DNA of 14,050 nt, from positions 1 through 14,050 of the forward strand of contig DBTZ01000061.1 of assembly GCA_002307315.1 (NCBI GenBank). Direction: 5' to 3'. Position numbers and translations under genes: made by a program. Source of the DNA: Alphaproteobacteria bacterium UBA1303 (GTDB taxonomy: Bacteria > Pseudomonadota > Alphaproteobacteria > Micropepsales > Micropepsaceae). Each line of letters starts with the position of its first letter. The first letter of the stretch is position 1. Positions 6,387 to 14,050 of this stretch are shown piece after piece. The notes under the pieces are model-generated. The model saw only the letters and a list, made by a program, of their open reading frames with translations. It had not been told where the DNA came from and did no database searches.

Positions 6387-7648
6387 GACAGCTTGTCGAT
6401 CATCGCTTGGGTGATCAGGCAGATGCCCTTTTCGGTGCGGCGGAAGCGTTTGGCGTCGAGTTCGGGGTCTTCGCCCACCGTCAACCCTTCGGGAATGGTG
6501 ACCCCGCGGTCGATCACCACCCGGTGCAGCCAGGCATTGCGACCGATGTTGCACGACGGCAGCACCACCGATTCTTCGACCCGCGAGAAGCTGTTGACCC
6601 GCACATTGGAAAAGCACAGGCAGCGGCGCAAATGCGAGCCCGAGATAATGCAGTTGCCGCCCACCAGCGAGGCCACCGCGCTGCCGCGCCGTCCGTCGGT
6701 ATCATGCACGAACTTGGCGGGCTGGGAAATCTCGGCATAGGACCACAACGGCCAACTGGTGTCGTAGAGGTCGAGCTGCGGCACCACGTCGGTCAGATCG
6801 ATGTTGGCTTCCCAATAGGCGTCGATGGTGCCGACATCGCGCCAATAGGCGGTCTTTTCGGATTCGGCGCGGACGCAGGAATCCGAAAACCGGTGCGCCA
6901 CCGCTTTGCCGTGCTTGACCAGATGGGGGATGATGTTCTTGCCGAAATCGTGGACCGAGTTCCGGTCGGCCGCATCGGTGCGCAGCACGTCGAACAGGAA
7001 CCTGGTGCGGAAGACGTAGATGCCCATCGAGGCGTAGGCGCGGTCGGGTTTGCCCGGAATGGCGGGCGGATCGTCGGGCTTTTCGACGAAATCGACGATG
7101 GTGTTTTTCTCGTCCACCGCCATGATGCCGAATTCCTTGCCGTCGGCGCGGGCGATTTCCAGGCAGCCCACGGTGACGTCGGCGCCGCATTCGACGTGCT
7201 GGCGCAGCATCTGCTCGTAGTCCATCTTGTAGATGTGATCGCCGGCGAGGATCAGGATGAACTCCGGCATGTAGCTCTCGATGATGTCGAGGTTCTGGAA
7301 GACCGCGTCGGCGGTGCCTTGATACCACATGCTTTCGTCGACGCGCTGCGACGCCGGCAGGATGTCGAAGCTTTCGTTGCGCTCGGTGCGGAAGAAGTTC
7401 CAGCCTTGCTGCATGTGCTGGATCAGCGAGTGCGCCTTGTACTGGGTGGCCACCGCGATGCGGCGGATGCCGGAATTGAGCGCGTTCGACAGCGCAAAAT
7501 CGATGATCCGCGCCCGGCCGCCGAAATAGACCGCCGGTTTGGCGCGTTTGTCGGTCAGCTCCTTCAGCCGGCTGCCCCGTCCACCCGCCAGCACGTAGGC
7601 CATGGTATCGCGGGCGAGCGGGTGGTAGCGCTTCTTGTTGTTGCCCAT
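6383..7648 (-). CDS. glgC: Glucose-1-phosphate adenylyltransferase (ADP-glucose pyrophosphorylase)
   Basis: It makes ADP-glucose from ATP and glucose-1-phosphate, the committed and allosterically controlled step of bacterial glycogen synthesis. The product is 421 aa, typical for alphaproteobacterial GlgC. Motifs: the nucleotide-binding LAGGRGSRLKELT (20-32), KRAKPAVYFGG with the allosteric-site region Lys37, the ATP-site WYQGTADAV (108-116), GDHIYKMDY (136-144) with the catalytic Asp, and the sugar-phosphate site FVEKP (187-191). A C-terminal left-handed beta-helix carries the regulatory domain. The start at 7648 has GGAG about 10 nt upstream; a longer TTG-started frame to 7714 lacks a site and adds a low-complexity tail. 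It is the first gene of the glgC-glgA pair. No branching enzyme or phosphorylase gene is in the window. Confidence 0.96.
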   Translation of the reverse strand: MGNNKKRYHPLARDTMAYVLAGGRGSRLKELTDKRAKPAVYFGGRARIIDFALSNALNSGIRRIAVATQYKAHSLIQHMQQGWNFFRTERNESFDILPASQRVDESMWYQGTADAVFQNLDIIESYMPEFILILAGDHIYKMDYEQMLRQHVECGADVTVGCLEIARADGKEFGIMAVDEKNTIVDFVEKPDDPPAIPGKPDRAYASMGIYVFRTRFLFDVLRTDAADRNSVHDFGKNIIPHLVKHGKAVAHRFSDSCVRAESEKTAYWRDVGTIDAYWEANIDLTDVVPQLDLYDTSWPLWSYAEISQPAKFVHDTDGRRGSAVASLVGGNCIISGSHLRRCLCFSNVRVNSFSRVEESVVLPSCNIGRNAWLHRVVIDRGVTIPEGLTVGEDPELDAKRFRRTEKGICLITQAMIDKLS

Positions 7649-8062
7649 AAACGCATAACTCCCTGAACTGACGGCAGTTTTTGTCGCTGCTGCTTTTCTT
7701 GACCTTCGCGCCAACCGGGAAACATTAGGTTAATTTTACCTACGAGAAAACCGGGAATCGGCCGGTTTGGGGAACAAGACGCGGCGATTTACGGATGTAG
7801 GTTTACACGGTCTAAACGGTTTCGCCTTATGCCGATACCGGCGTAATCTGGGAGAAATGGGGGACAGCAAATCGTGCAAATGAAGATCAAGATTTTGGTG
7901 AATCCGCCCCGCCGTGACCCCAGAAATTGTGCCAAATATCAAAGCACCGCTTGCAGACTGGCGGACTCGCTGCTAAAGCCTCGGCGCACCGAAGGTTGGG
8001 CGGCCACCGCCCTGAAATCCGCCGTGGCGCGCTCCAAACCTTAAAATAGGAGCGTGTGCGTG
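7649..8062. other. Divergent intergenic region between glgC and guaB
   Basis: This 414-bp stretch holds no convincing gene. On the glgC side an AT-rich patch (7724-7742) carries the palindrome TAGGT-N7-ACCTA (7726-7742) and is the likely glgC promoter or operator zone. A reverse-oriented GTAGGT (7797-7802) could pair with ACCTAC (7738-7743). On the guaB side a weak promoter candidate, TTGCAG (7951-7956), 17 nt, TAAAGC (7974-7979), is poorly conserved. The last 50 nt before the guaB ribosome binding site may be structured and are listed separately. Confidence 0.4.
7992..8042 (+). promoter_or_regulatory. Candidate structured leader of guaB (nested hairpins)
   Basis: The outer stem AAGGTT (7992-7997) / AACCTT (8037-8042) encloses a GC-only 6-bp hairpin GGGCGG-CCA-CCGCCC (7998-8012) stacked directly on it. 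A weaker CGC/GCG hairpin lies at about 8020-8029. Together they could form a three-way junction that closes 5 nt before the AGGAG ribosome binding site (8048-8052). It matches no riboswitch class that I know. Chance pairing is quite possible in DNA this GC-rich. Confidence 0.25.
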
Positions 8063-9541
8063 ATGAACTTCCGTGAAGCCCTGACATTTGACGATGTGCT
8101 GCTGGTCCCGGCGGCATCGAGCGTGTTGCCGGCACAAGTCGATATCAAGACCAAGCTGACCAAGACCATCGATCTGGGCATTCCGCTGTTGTCGGCGGCG
8201 ATGGACACGGTGACCGAAGCCCCGCTTGCCATCGCTATGGCGCAGATGGGCGGCATCGGCGTGATCCACCGCAATCTCGACATCGAAGAGCAGGCCGATC
8301 AGGTCCGCAAGGTGAAGAAGTTCGAAAGCGGCATGGTGGTCAACCCGGTGACCATCGCCCCCAACGCGACGCTGGCCGACGCCCTGGCGCTGATGGAGCA
8401 TCACCACATCTCCGGCATTCCGGTGGTCGAAGGCGCCCACGGGGTGGCGGCGGGCAAGCTGGTCGGCATTCTGACCAACCGCGACGTGCGCTTCGCCACC
8501 GATCCGGCGCAGCCGGTCGACGAATTGATGACCAAGGACGATCTGGTCACCGTGCGCGAGGACGTGCCGATGTCCGAAGCCAAGAAGCTGTTGCATCGCC
8601 ACCGCATCGAGAAGCTTTTGGTGGTGGACGATCGCTATCGCTGCGTCGGCCTGATCACGGTGAAGGACATCGAGAAGGCACAGCAGTTCCCCAACGCCTG
8701 CAAGGACGAGCGCGGCCGTTTGCGGGTCGCCGCCGCCTCGACCTCCGGCGACAAGGGATACGAACGGGCGATGAAGCTGATCGAGGCGGAATGCGATTGC
8801 GTCGTGATCGATACCGCCCACGGCCATTCCAAGCTCGTTCTCGACACCATTGCCCGGATCAAAAAGGAGAGCAATTACTGCCAGATCCTCGCCGGCAACG
8901 TCGCCACCGCCGACGGCGCCAAGGCGCTGATCGACGCCGGCGCCGATGCGGTGAAGGTCGGCATCGGTCCCGGTTCGATCTGTACCACCCGCATCGTGGC
9001 GGGGGTCGGGGTGCCGCAGCTCACCGCCATCATGGATGCGGTCGAGGAAGCCTCCAAGCGGAACGTTCCGGTGATCGCCGACGGCGGCATCAAATATTCC
9101 GGCGATCTGGCCAAGGCGATGGCGGCGGGCGCCGATGCCTGCATGATCGGCTCGCTGCTGGCCGGCACCGAGGAAAGCCCCGGCGAAGTGATCCTCTATC
9201 AGGGCCGCTCGTACAAAGCCTATCGCGGCATGGGGTCCTTGGGGGCGATGGCGCGCGGCTCGGCCGACCGCTATTTCCAGGGCGAAGTGAAGGACACGCT
9301 GAAGCTGGTGCCCGAAGGCATCGAAGGCCAGGTGCCGTATAAAGGCTCGGCGGCGAGCGTGGTGCATCAGATCATGGGGGGCTTACGCGCGGCGATGGGG
9401 TATACCGGCTGCGGTTCGATCGCGGATTTTCACAAGAAGGCGCAGTTCGTGCGCATCACCAACGCCGGCATGGCCGAAAGCCACGTCCACGGCGTGGTGG
9501 TGACGCGCGAATCGCCGAACTATCCCGGCGGCGTGCGGTAA
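8063..9541 (+). CDS. guaB: Inosine-5'-monophosphate dehydrogenase
   Basis: It oxidises IMP to XMP with NAD+, the rate-limiting step toward GMP. The 492 aa match the family (488 in E. coli). The (beta/alpha)8 barrel is split by a CBS (Bateman) pair at about residues 95-210, which usually binds adenine or guanine nucleotides for regulation. The active-site loop GIGPGSICTTRIV contains the catalytic Cys307. DGGIKYSGDLAKAMAAGAD is the IMP phosphate-binding region, and YRGMGSLGAM is in the flap region. AGGAG (8048-8052) lies 10 nt before ATG 8063; an in-frame GTG at 8060 would have 7-nt spacing and cannot be excluded. guaA, for the next pathway step, lies 3 kb downstream. A histidine kinase gene on the opposite strand now intervenes. 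Confidence 0.97.
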   Translation: MNFREALTFDDVLLVPAASSVLPAQVDIKTKLTKTIDLGIPLLSAAMDTVTEAPLAIAMAQMGGIGVIHRNLDIEEQADQVRKVKKFESGMVVNPVTIAPNATLADALALMEHHHISGIPVVEGAHGVAAGKLVGILTNRDVRFATDPAQPVDELMTKDDLVTVREDVPMSEAKKLLHRHRIEKLLVVDDRYRCVGLITVKDIEKAQQFPNACKDERGRLRVAAASTSGDKGYERAMKLIEAECDCVVIDTAHGHSKLVLDTIARIKKESNYCQILAGNVATADGAKALIDAGADAVKVGIGPGSICTTRIVAGVGVPQLTAIMDAVEEASKRNVPVIADGGIKYSGDLAKAMAAGADACMIGSLLAGTEESPGEVILYQGRSYKAYRGMGSLGAMARGSADRYFQGEVKDTLKLVPEGIEGQVPYKGSAASVVHQIMGGLRAAMGYTGCGSIADFHKKAQFVRITNAGMAESHVHGVVVTRESPNYPGGVR

Positions 9542-9578
9542 GAGCGCACCACGGCCGTATTGCGCGGCGAGTTTTGCA

Positions 9579-11204
9579 TTAAGCGGCGCAGGCGATGCCC
9601 GGCGCCGTCGCCGCCGGCAGGTGTAGCATGATGGTGCAGCCCTCGCCGGAGGCGCAGTTCGCGGTCATGCGCCCGCCCATCGCCTGCGTCAGGCCCATGG
9701 CGATCGCCAATCCCAGCCCGATGCCGCCGCTGCGGGTGACGAGGTGGGTGTCGGAATAGACGAACAGCTTGCCGATGTTGCTCGTTTCCTCTTCGGTCAT
9801 GCCGGGGCCGCAATCGCACACGCCGACGACGATTTCGCCCTCGCTGCGCCGCCAGAACACCGTCACGTTCTGGCCTTCCTTGCTGAGTTGCACGGCGCTT
9901 TCGATCAGCCGCGATATCGCCTGGCGCAGGCGCGAACGCGAGCCGACGCACCAGGCGCCCTTGCCGTTGCCGTCGAAGACGAGATCGACCTTCTTGGCGC
10001 GCGCCGGCCCGCGAAACGCCGCGATGGTTTCCGACAGGATCGCTGCCGCGTCGATGTTTTCGCATTCGATAACCGCATCGTGTGCCTCGATGCGGGAAAA
10101 CTCGATCAAATCGTCGACGACGCGCAACAGATTCTGGCCACTGTGCAGGATGTATCCGACATATTCCCCGTACGGCTTGGCGCCGAGCGGGCCGAACATC
10201 TCCAGCTTCAGCATTTCGGCGAAGCCGATGATGGCATTGAGCGGCGTGCGCAGTTCGTGGCTGACGTTGCCGAAGAACACCGACTTGATGCGGCTTTCCT
10301 CTTCCGCGGCGGCGGCTTTCGCGTCGGTCTCGATCAGCGTTTGCTGTGCGCTCTGCCAGCGGCGGGCGGCGACGGCCAGCGTCACCGTCAGCAGCAGGAA
10401 CATCGCAAACAACACCGGCAGCAGCACGGTAAGAAAATTCAGACCCGGCTTGTGCGGTTGCCATTCGAGAAAGGCGCGGGGAATGCCAGCGGCGTCCTTC
10501 AACGGATAGGAGGTGAAGCCCGGCGGCGTCGCCGCGCTTTGGACGATGCGCACGGTATTGCCCTGAAAGCCGACCGACAGCAGGCTATAAGCATCGTTGG
10601 TCGCCGGTTTGAGGAAGATCATGACGCGTTGCAGGCCGTCGGCGGCGGGCGCGTCGAGTTGTTCTTGCGCCGCCACCGGCGCGGCGACGGCGTAATAGAC
10701 CCGCCCGTCGGCGATCACGATGCCGTTTTTCGGCGAGATCTCGCCCCGGTCGTGTGCGGTGCGCACCGCCGTCAGCAACGCGTCGATGCCGCGGGCTTCG
10801 ACCAGCGCCGCTTCGGTCAGCCGGGTTTCGTCGGCATGGCTGTCGAGCCGGCGCAAACGATTGCCGGGGCCGTAAATCGCGACGTTGCGGATGCCGGTAA
10901 GACTGAGGTAATTGTCGAACTGATGGTCGATCCAGTCGGGATTCCAAGCGACCACGATGTTGTCGTAGGCATCCTGGTTGAAGGCGGTGTGCTTGATCAG
11001 GCCGATCATGTCGAGGTAGGCGCCGGCGGTCTCGAATGCGGCGACGTCGTGTTGGGTCGCCAGCGAAGATCGGTTCTGCCGATCCGCTTCGAACGCCGAT
11101 ACCAGCGCAATGATCGCGGCGACCACCGCGCAGCCCGCGCTTAAATAGGCATAGGTCGGTAGATTGCGGCGCGCCATGATTTTCCAAGATTTTCTTTTCG
11201 CCAT
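9579..11204 (-). CDS. CHASE4-type membrane sensor histidine kinase with degenerate N-box
   Basis: The product has 541 aa. TM1 is at 17-37, then a periplasmic CHASE4-like sensor (about 38-255, with DAYDN...WNPDWIDHQFDNYL and NVAIYGPGNRLRRLD), TM2 at 257-280, a short coil, HisKA (304-371) with His316 in FFGNVSHELRTPLNAIIGF, and an HATPase_c domain (420-530). The G1 box DCGPGM (464-469), the F-box IGKLF and the G2 box GGIGLGLA (493-500) are intact. The N-box reads ISRLIESAVQLS instead of the N-L-x2-NA-x-K pattern, so both Asn and the Lys are replaced, which may weaken Mg-ATP binding. No response regulator gene is adjacent. The first ATG (11204) has little ribosome-site support; ATG 11177 has GGA nearby and may be the true start. 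It converges with guaB and diverges from the methyltransferase gene. Confidence 0.88.
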   Translation of the reverse strand: MAKRKSWKIMARRNLPTYAYLSAGCAVVAAIIALVSAFEADRQNRSSLATQHDVAAFETAGAYLDMIGLIKHTAFNQDAYDNIVVAWNPDWIDHQFDNYLSLTGIRNVAIYGPGNRLRRLDSHADETRLTEAALVEARGIDALLTAVRTAHDRGEISPKNGIVIADGRVYYAVAAPVAAQEQLDAPAADGLQRVMIFLKPATNDAYSLLSVGFQGNTVRIVQSAATPPGFTSYPLKDAAGIPRAFLEWQPHKPGLNFLTVLLPVLFAMFLLLTVTLAVAARRWQSAQQTLIETDAKAAAAEEESRIKSVFFGNVSHELRTPLNAIIGFAEMLKLEMFGPLGAKPYGEYVGYILHSGQNLLRVVDDLIEFSRIEAHDAVIECENIDAAAILSETIAAFRGPARAKKVDLVFDGNGKGAWCVGSRSRLRQAISRLIESAVQLSKEGQNVTVFWRRSEGEIVVGVCDCGPGMTEEETSNIGKLFVYSDTHLVTRSGGIGLGLAIAMGLTQAMGGRMTANCASGEGCTIMLHLPAATAPGIACAA

Positions 11205-11282
11205 ACAACCACAAAGGCTTTAATAACCAGGAAACCGCCGCCGCCGTGGCCGACGGCTCCCAACCGGAAAACGAGTGCATTC
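11205..11282. promoter_or_regulatory. Short divergent promoter region, histidine kinase / RNA methyltransferase
   Basis: These 78 bp must carry the 5' signals of both divergent genes, unless the methyltransferase is read from further upstream. The AT-rich left part (CTTTAATAACC, 11218-11228) could supply -10 elements. A 5-bp hairpin, GCCGT-N5-ACGGC (11243-11257), precedes the methyltransferase start. No recognised operator was seen. Confidence 0.3.
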
Positions 11283-12515
11283 ATGCAACCTTCCGCCCGC
11301 CTTCAGGCGGCCGTAGAAATCCTTCAAGCGCTTGAAACGACGGCACAACCGGCCGATAGGCTGATCCGTTCCTTCTTTCGCGCCCGCCGCTATGCCGGCT
11401 CGAAAGATCGTGCCGCCGTCGCCGGCCGGGTCTATGCCGTTTTGAGGCAGCAGGCATTATTCTCTTGGCGGATGGACAACCGGAACGAGCGTTCGCTGGT
11501 CCTCGGTTCGCTGCTCGAAGACGGTCTTACCCCCGCCGAAATCGACGCTTTGTTCGACGGTTCGCCCCACGGCCCGCCGCCTTTGACCGAGCCCGAGCGG
11601 CGCGCACTGGCCCAGCCGCGCAGCGATCCGCCGCGCTGGGCGAGGCTTTCCTACCCCGAGTGGCTGGACGGCGAACTGAGCCGCGCCTTCGGCGATGCGC
11701 TGGAGGCGGCAATGCAGGCGATGCAATTGCGTGCCGCCGTCGATCTGCGGGTCAATACCCTGAAGACGACGCGGGAAGCGGTGGCGGCGGCGCTGGCTGA
11801 GATGGGCTTTGCCGCCGAGCCGACGCCGGTCTCGCCGTGGGGCCTGCGCCTGCCGCCGGGCGAAGGATCGGCCAAGCTCGGCGCCTCGAAGCTGTTCGAA
11901 AGCGGGGCCTTCGAGTTTCAGGACGAGGCGGCGCAAATCGCCGCGCTGCTGTGCGGGGCCAAGCCGGGGATGCGGGTGCTCGATCTGGCGGCGGGGGCGG
12001 GTGGCAAGTCGCTGGCGCTGGCGGCGATGGTGGAGAACCAAGGCGAAATCGTCGCGACCGACGTGGCGCCGCAGCGCTTGCGGCAATTGGAGGGGCGGGC
12101 GGCGCGGGCGGGGGCGAAGGTCGCCTGCCTTGCCGAACCGTCCGGCCGCTTCGACATGGTGCTGGTCGATGCGCCGTGCAGTGGCACCGGCACCTGGCGG
12201 CGTCAGCCCGAGCAGCGCTGGCGGCTTAAGCCGGCGCGGCTGGCGGCGTTGACGGCGATTCAGGACGGTTTGCTCGATCGGGCGGCCGGCTTCGTCAAGC
12301 CCGGCGGCAGGCTGGTCTATGCCACCTGCTCGGTGCTGCCATGCGAGAATCGGGACCGAGTCGAAGCATTTCTGGCCCGCCACCCGGAATTTACCGTGTT
12401 TCCCGCATCGGCCGCGCTGCCCGGTCTGCCCGGCGGGGGCGATTTTTTCGTTGCCGCACCGCAGGAAAGCGGCACCGACGGGTTTTTCGCCGCGGTGCTG
12501 CAGGTATCGGAATAG
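11283..12515 (+). CDS. RsmB/NOP (Sun/Nol1) family SAM-dependent RNA m5C methyltransferase
   Basis: The 410-aa cytoplasmic enzyme probably methylates C5 of a cytosine in rRNA. The N-terminal ~140 residues form a NusB-like helical RNA-binding region. The Rossmann methyltransferase domain follows, with the SAM loop VLDLAAGAGGKSLALAA. Motif IV is DAPCSGTG with Cys299 and motif VI is ATCSVLPCEN with Cys349; by analogy to E. coli RsmB the motif VI cysteine is the nucleophile and the motif IV cysteine helps release the product. E. coli RsmB is 429 aa, so the length fits. The SAM loop differs from the common C-A-A-P-G-G-K-T form. Alphaproteobacteria carry more than one paralogue of this family, so the exact target (16S C967 or another site) is not certain. 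guaA follows 40 nt downstream and is probably co-transcribed. Confidence 0.9.
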   Translation: MQPSARLQAAVEILQALETTAQPADRLIRSFFRARRYAGSKDRAAVAGRVYAVLRQQALFSWRMDNRNERSLVLGSLLEDGLTPAEIDALFDGSPHGPPPLTEPERRALAQPRSDPPRWARLSYPEWLDGELSRAFGDALEAAMQAMQLRAAVDLRVNTLKTTREAVAAALAEMGFAAEPTPVSPWGLRLPPGEGSAKLGASKLFESGAFEFQDEAAQIAALLCGAKPGMRVLDLAAGAGGKSLALAAMVENQGEIVATDVAPQRLRQLEGRAARAGAKVACLAEPSGRFDMVLVDAPCSGTGTWRRQPEQRWRLKPARLAALTAIQDGLLDRAAGFVKPGGRLVYATCSVLPCENRDRVEAFLARHPEFTVFPASAALPGLPGGGDFFVAAPQESGTDGFFAAVLQVSE

Positions 12516-12538
12516 CACGCTGGACAAGCGGGTTTCGA

Positions 12539-12555
12539 GGCGGGTAAATCCCGCC
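12539..12555 (+). promoter_or_regulatory. GC-only hairpin ending at the guaA start codon
   Basis: GGCGGG (12539-12544) and CCCGCC (12550-12555) are perfect complements around TAAAT; the AUG begins at the next base (12556). The only purine-rich stretch usable as a ribosome binding site (GAGGCGGG, 12537-12544) lies mainly in the left arm. Folding would therefore hide the initiation region. Control of guaA translation, or coupling to ribosomes finishing the upstream gene, is inferred. Confidence 0.45.
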
Positions 12556-14050
12556 ATGACAGCTCCCGTTCTGGTTATCGACTTCGGCTCGCAAGTGACC
12601 CAACTGATCGCGCGGCGCGTGCGCGAGATCGGCGTCTATTGCGAAATCGTTCCCTTCGACAAGGCGGAAGGCTCGCTCGACGCGGGCACGCCCCAAGCGA
12701 TCATCCTTTCCGGCGGCCCGATGAGCGTCGCCGACCTCGGCACCCCGCGCGCGCCCGACCGGGTGTTCACCCTCGGGGTGCCGGTGCTCGGCATCTGCTA
12801 CGGCGAGATGACGATGTGCGCTCAGCTCGGCGGGCGCGTCGAAGGCGGCCACGCCCGCGAGTTCGGCCGCGCCGACATCGAGATCAAAACGCCGTCGCCG
12901 CTGCTGGCCGGTCTGGGCGATGCGGACGGACGTGAACCGGTGTGGATGAGCCACGGCGACAAGATCGTCGCCATTCCGCCCACCTTCGACGTGGTGGCGA
13001 CCTCGGGCAATTCGCCGTTCGCGGCGATCGCCGACGAGGCCCGCAAGTTCTACGGCGTGCAGTTCCACCCCGAGGTGGCGCACACCCCGCGCGGCATCGA
13101 GCTTTTGCGCAACTTCGTGGTGAACATCGCCGGCATTCCGGCCGATTGGAACATGAAGGCCTTCCGCAAAGAGGCGGTGGAACGCATCCGCGCCCAGGTC
13201 GGCAACGGCAAGGTGATCTGCGGGCTTTCCGGCGGCGTCGATTCTTCGGTGGCGGCGGTGCTGCTGCACGAGGCCATCGGCGATCAGTTGACCTGCATCT
13301 TCGTCGATACCGGCTTGATGCGCGCCGGCGAATCCGAAGAAGTGGTCTCGCTGTTCCGCGAAACCTACAACATTCCGCTGCTGCACGCCGAGGCGTCCGA
13401 TCTGTTCTTGAAACAGCTTCACGGCGTGTCCGATCCCGAGAAGAAGCGCAAGATCATCGGTGCGGCGTTCATCGAGGTGTTCGACTACGAATCCTCCAAG
13501 GTCGGCGGCGCGGATTTTCTCGCGCAAGGCACGCTGTACCCCGACGTGATCGAAAGCGTTTCGGCGCACGGCGGGCCGTCGTCCACCATCAAGTCGCATC
13601 ACAATGTCGGCGGCCTGCCCAAGCACATGAAGTTGAAGCTGGTTGAGCCGTTGCGCGAATTGTTCAAGGACGAGGTGCGGGCGTTGGGCCGCGAGCTCGG
13701 CCTGCCGGCGCATTTCGTCGGCCGCCATCCGTTTCCGGGGCCGGGCCTCGCCATCCGCATCCCCGGCGAAATCACCGAGGAGAAGCTGGCGATCCTGCGC
13801 AAGGCCGACACCATCTATCTCGACGAAATCCGCAAAGCCGGCTTGTACGACGAAATCTGGCAGGCCTTCGCGGTGCTGTTGCCGGTCAAGACCGTGGGCG
13901 TGATGGGCGACGACAGAACCTACGATTACGTCTGCGCCCTGCGCGCGGTGACCTCAAGCGACGGGATGACCGCGGATTATTATCCGTTCACGCACGAATT
14001 TCTCGGCCGGGTTTCCACCCGCATCGTCAACGAAGTGCGCGGCATCAACC
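12556..14050 (+). CDS. guaA: GMP synthase (glutamine-hydrolysing), 3' end cut by window
   Basis: It aminates XMP to GMP with ATP and glutamine, completing the pathway that guaB starts. 498 codons are visible, ending in ...EVRGIN. E. coli GuaA (525 aa) has about 20 more residues after this point, so the gene is truncated only by the window edge. The N-terminal class I glutaminase has the nucleophile Cys81 in GICYGEMTMC and the partners His171 and Glu173 in FHPEV. The ATP-pyrophosphatase domain has the P-loop SGGVDSS (225-231), followed by the C-terminal dimerisation domain with GRHPFPGPGLAIR. The position after C-Y-G-x is Met where most class I glutaminases have Gln. ATG 12556 is the start that gives the conserved VLVIDFGSQ beginning. 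It lies downstream of the RNA methyltransferase gene in the same direction. Confidence 0.97.
   Translation, partial: MTAPVLVIDFGSQVTQLIARRVREIGVYCEIVPFDKAEGSLDAGTPQAIILSGGPMSVADLGTPRAPDRVFTLGVPVLGICYGEMTMCAQLGGRVEGGHAREFGRADIEIKTPSPLLAGLGDADGREPVWMSHGDKIVAIPPTFDVVATSGNSPFAAIADEARKFYGVQFHPEVAHTPRGIELLRNFVVNIAGIPADWNMKAFRKEAVERIRAQVGNGKVICGLSGGVDSSVAAVLLHEAIGDQLTCIFVDTGLMRAGESEEVVSLFRETYNIPLLHAEASDLFLKQLHGVSDPEKKRKIIGAAFIEVFDYESSKVGGADFLAQGTLYPDVIESVSAHGGPSSTIKSHHNVGGLPKHMKLKLVEPLRELFKDEVRALGRELGLPAHFVGRHPFPGPGLAIRIPGEITEEKLAILRKADTIYLDEIRKAGLYDEIWQAFAVLLPVKTVGVMGDDRTYDYVCALRAVTSSDGMTADYYPFTHEFLGRVSTRIVNEVRGIN

Noticed and set aside
6387..6617. 77-codon N-terminal extension of glgA
   Set aside because: It lies within glgC in another frame and shows no family similarity; the ATGA overlap start at 6386 gives the normal length.
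5316..6740. Plus-strand open frame of 474 codons opposite glgA and glgC
   Set aside because: It spans the antisense of two clear genes and has shadow-type composition (GQAEGGFDG...). GC-rich codon bias explains the lack of stops.
6407..9367. Antisense frames opposite glgC (6407-7666) and guaB (7973-9367)
   Set aside because: Both are mirror images of strongly conserved genes, with no recognisable domain and no supported start.
9533..9549. 5-bp hairpin around the guaB stop codon as terminator
   Set aside because: The stem is short, the loop is 7 nt and no T-run follows; not enough to call a terminator.
9744..13728. Antisense frames opposite the histidine kinase (9744-11144), methyltransferase (11457-12557) and guaA (12391-13728)
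   Set aside because: The sense-strand genes carry full family motifs, whereas these frames show only shadow composition; the last one crosses two sense genes.

Overview
The window looks like a chromosomal segment of a GC-rich alphaproteobacterium, most likely from the Rhodospirillales (inferred). The evidence is the strong GC bias of the core genes, the protein sequence style, and a guaB ... RsmB/NOP methyltransferase ... guaA grouping that I associate with alphaproteobacteria. Nearly all of it is ordinary chromosome. It contains no rRNA, tRNA, CRISPR array, transposase or phage gene that I can see.

Layout from left to right. A large imperfect palindrome (8-87) overlaps the stop codon of a YbaK-type Cys-tRNA(Pro) deacylase gene (minus). 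A formate/nitrite channel gene (plus) follows, behind a leader with three interleaved arms that can form alternative hairpins. Next is a two-gene minus-strand cassette (1709-3907) encoding two multi-pass membrane proteins that I cannot assign to a named family. In sampled stretches it is 50-54% GC, against 63-77% in stretches sampled from neighbouring genes. On its right lies a truncated relic of a GNAT acetyltransferase gene with a terminator-like hairpin plus T8 at its end, then a secreted LamG-like protein gene. The LamG gene abuts glgA with no spacer, and a 7-bp hairpin spans both stop codons.

glgC and glgA (minus) form a translationally coupled glycogen-synthesis pair: their stop and start codons overlap as ATGA. 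A 414-bp divergent intergenic region separates them from guaB (plus), whose leader may fold into a branched structure ending just before the ribosome binding site. A CHASE4-type sensor histidine kinase with a degenerate ATP-binding N-box (minus) sits between guaB and the RsmB/NOP methyltransferase gene (plus). guaA (plus) follows and runs off the window about 20 codons early; a GC-only hairpin ends exactly at its AUG.

Together the recognised genes cover translation quality control (YbaK), one-carbon or nitrite transport, glycogen synthesis (GlgC makes ADP-glucose, GlgA polymerises it), GMP synthesis (GuaB makes XMP, GuaA aminates it) and RNA m5C methylation. The best candidate for something undescribed is the low-GC membrane-protein pair at 1709-3907. 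It has no enzymatic domain I recognise, its genes appear co-transcribed, and it lies next to a broken gene. A transferred module, possibly a defence or stress effector, is a reasonable but unproven reading.
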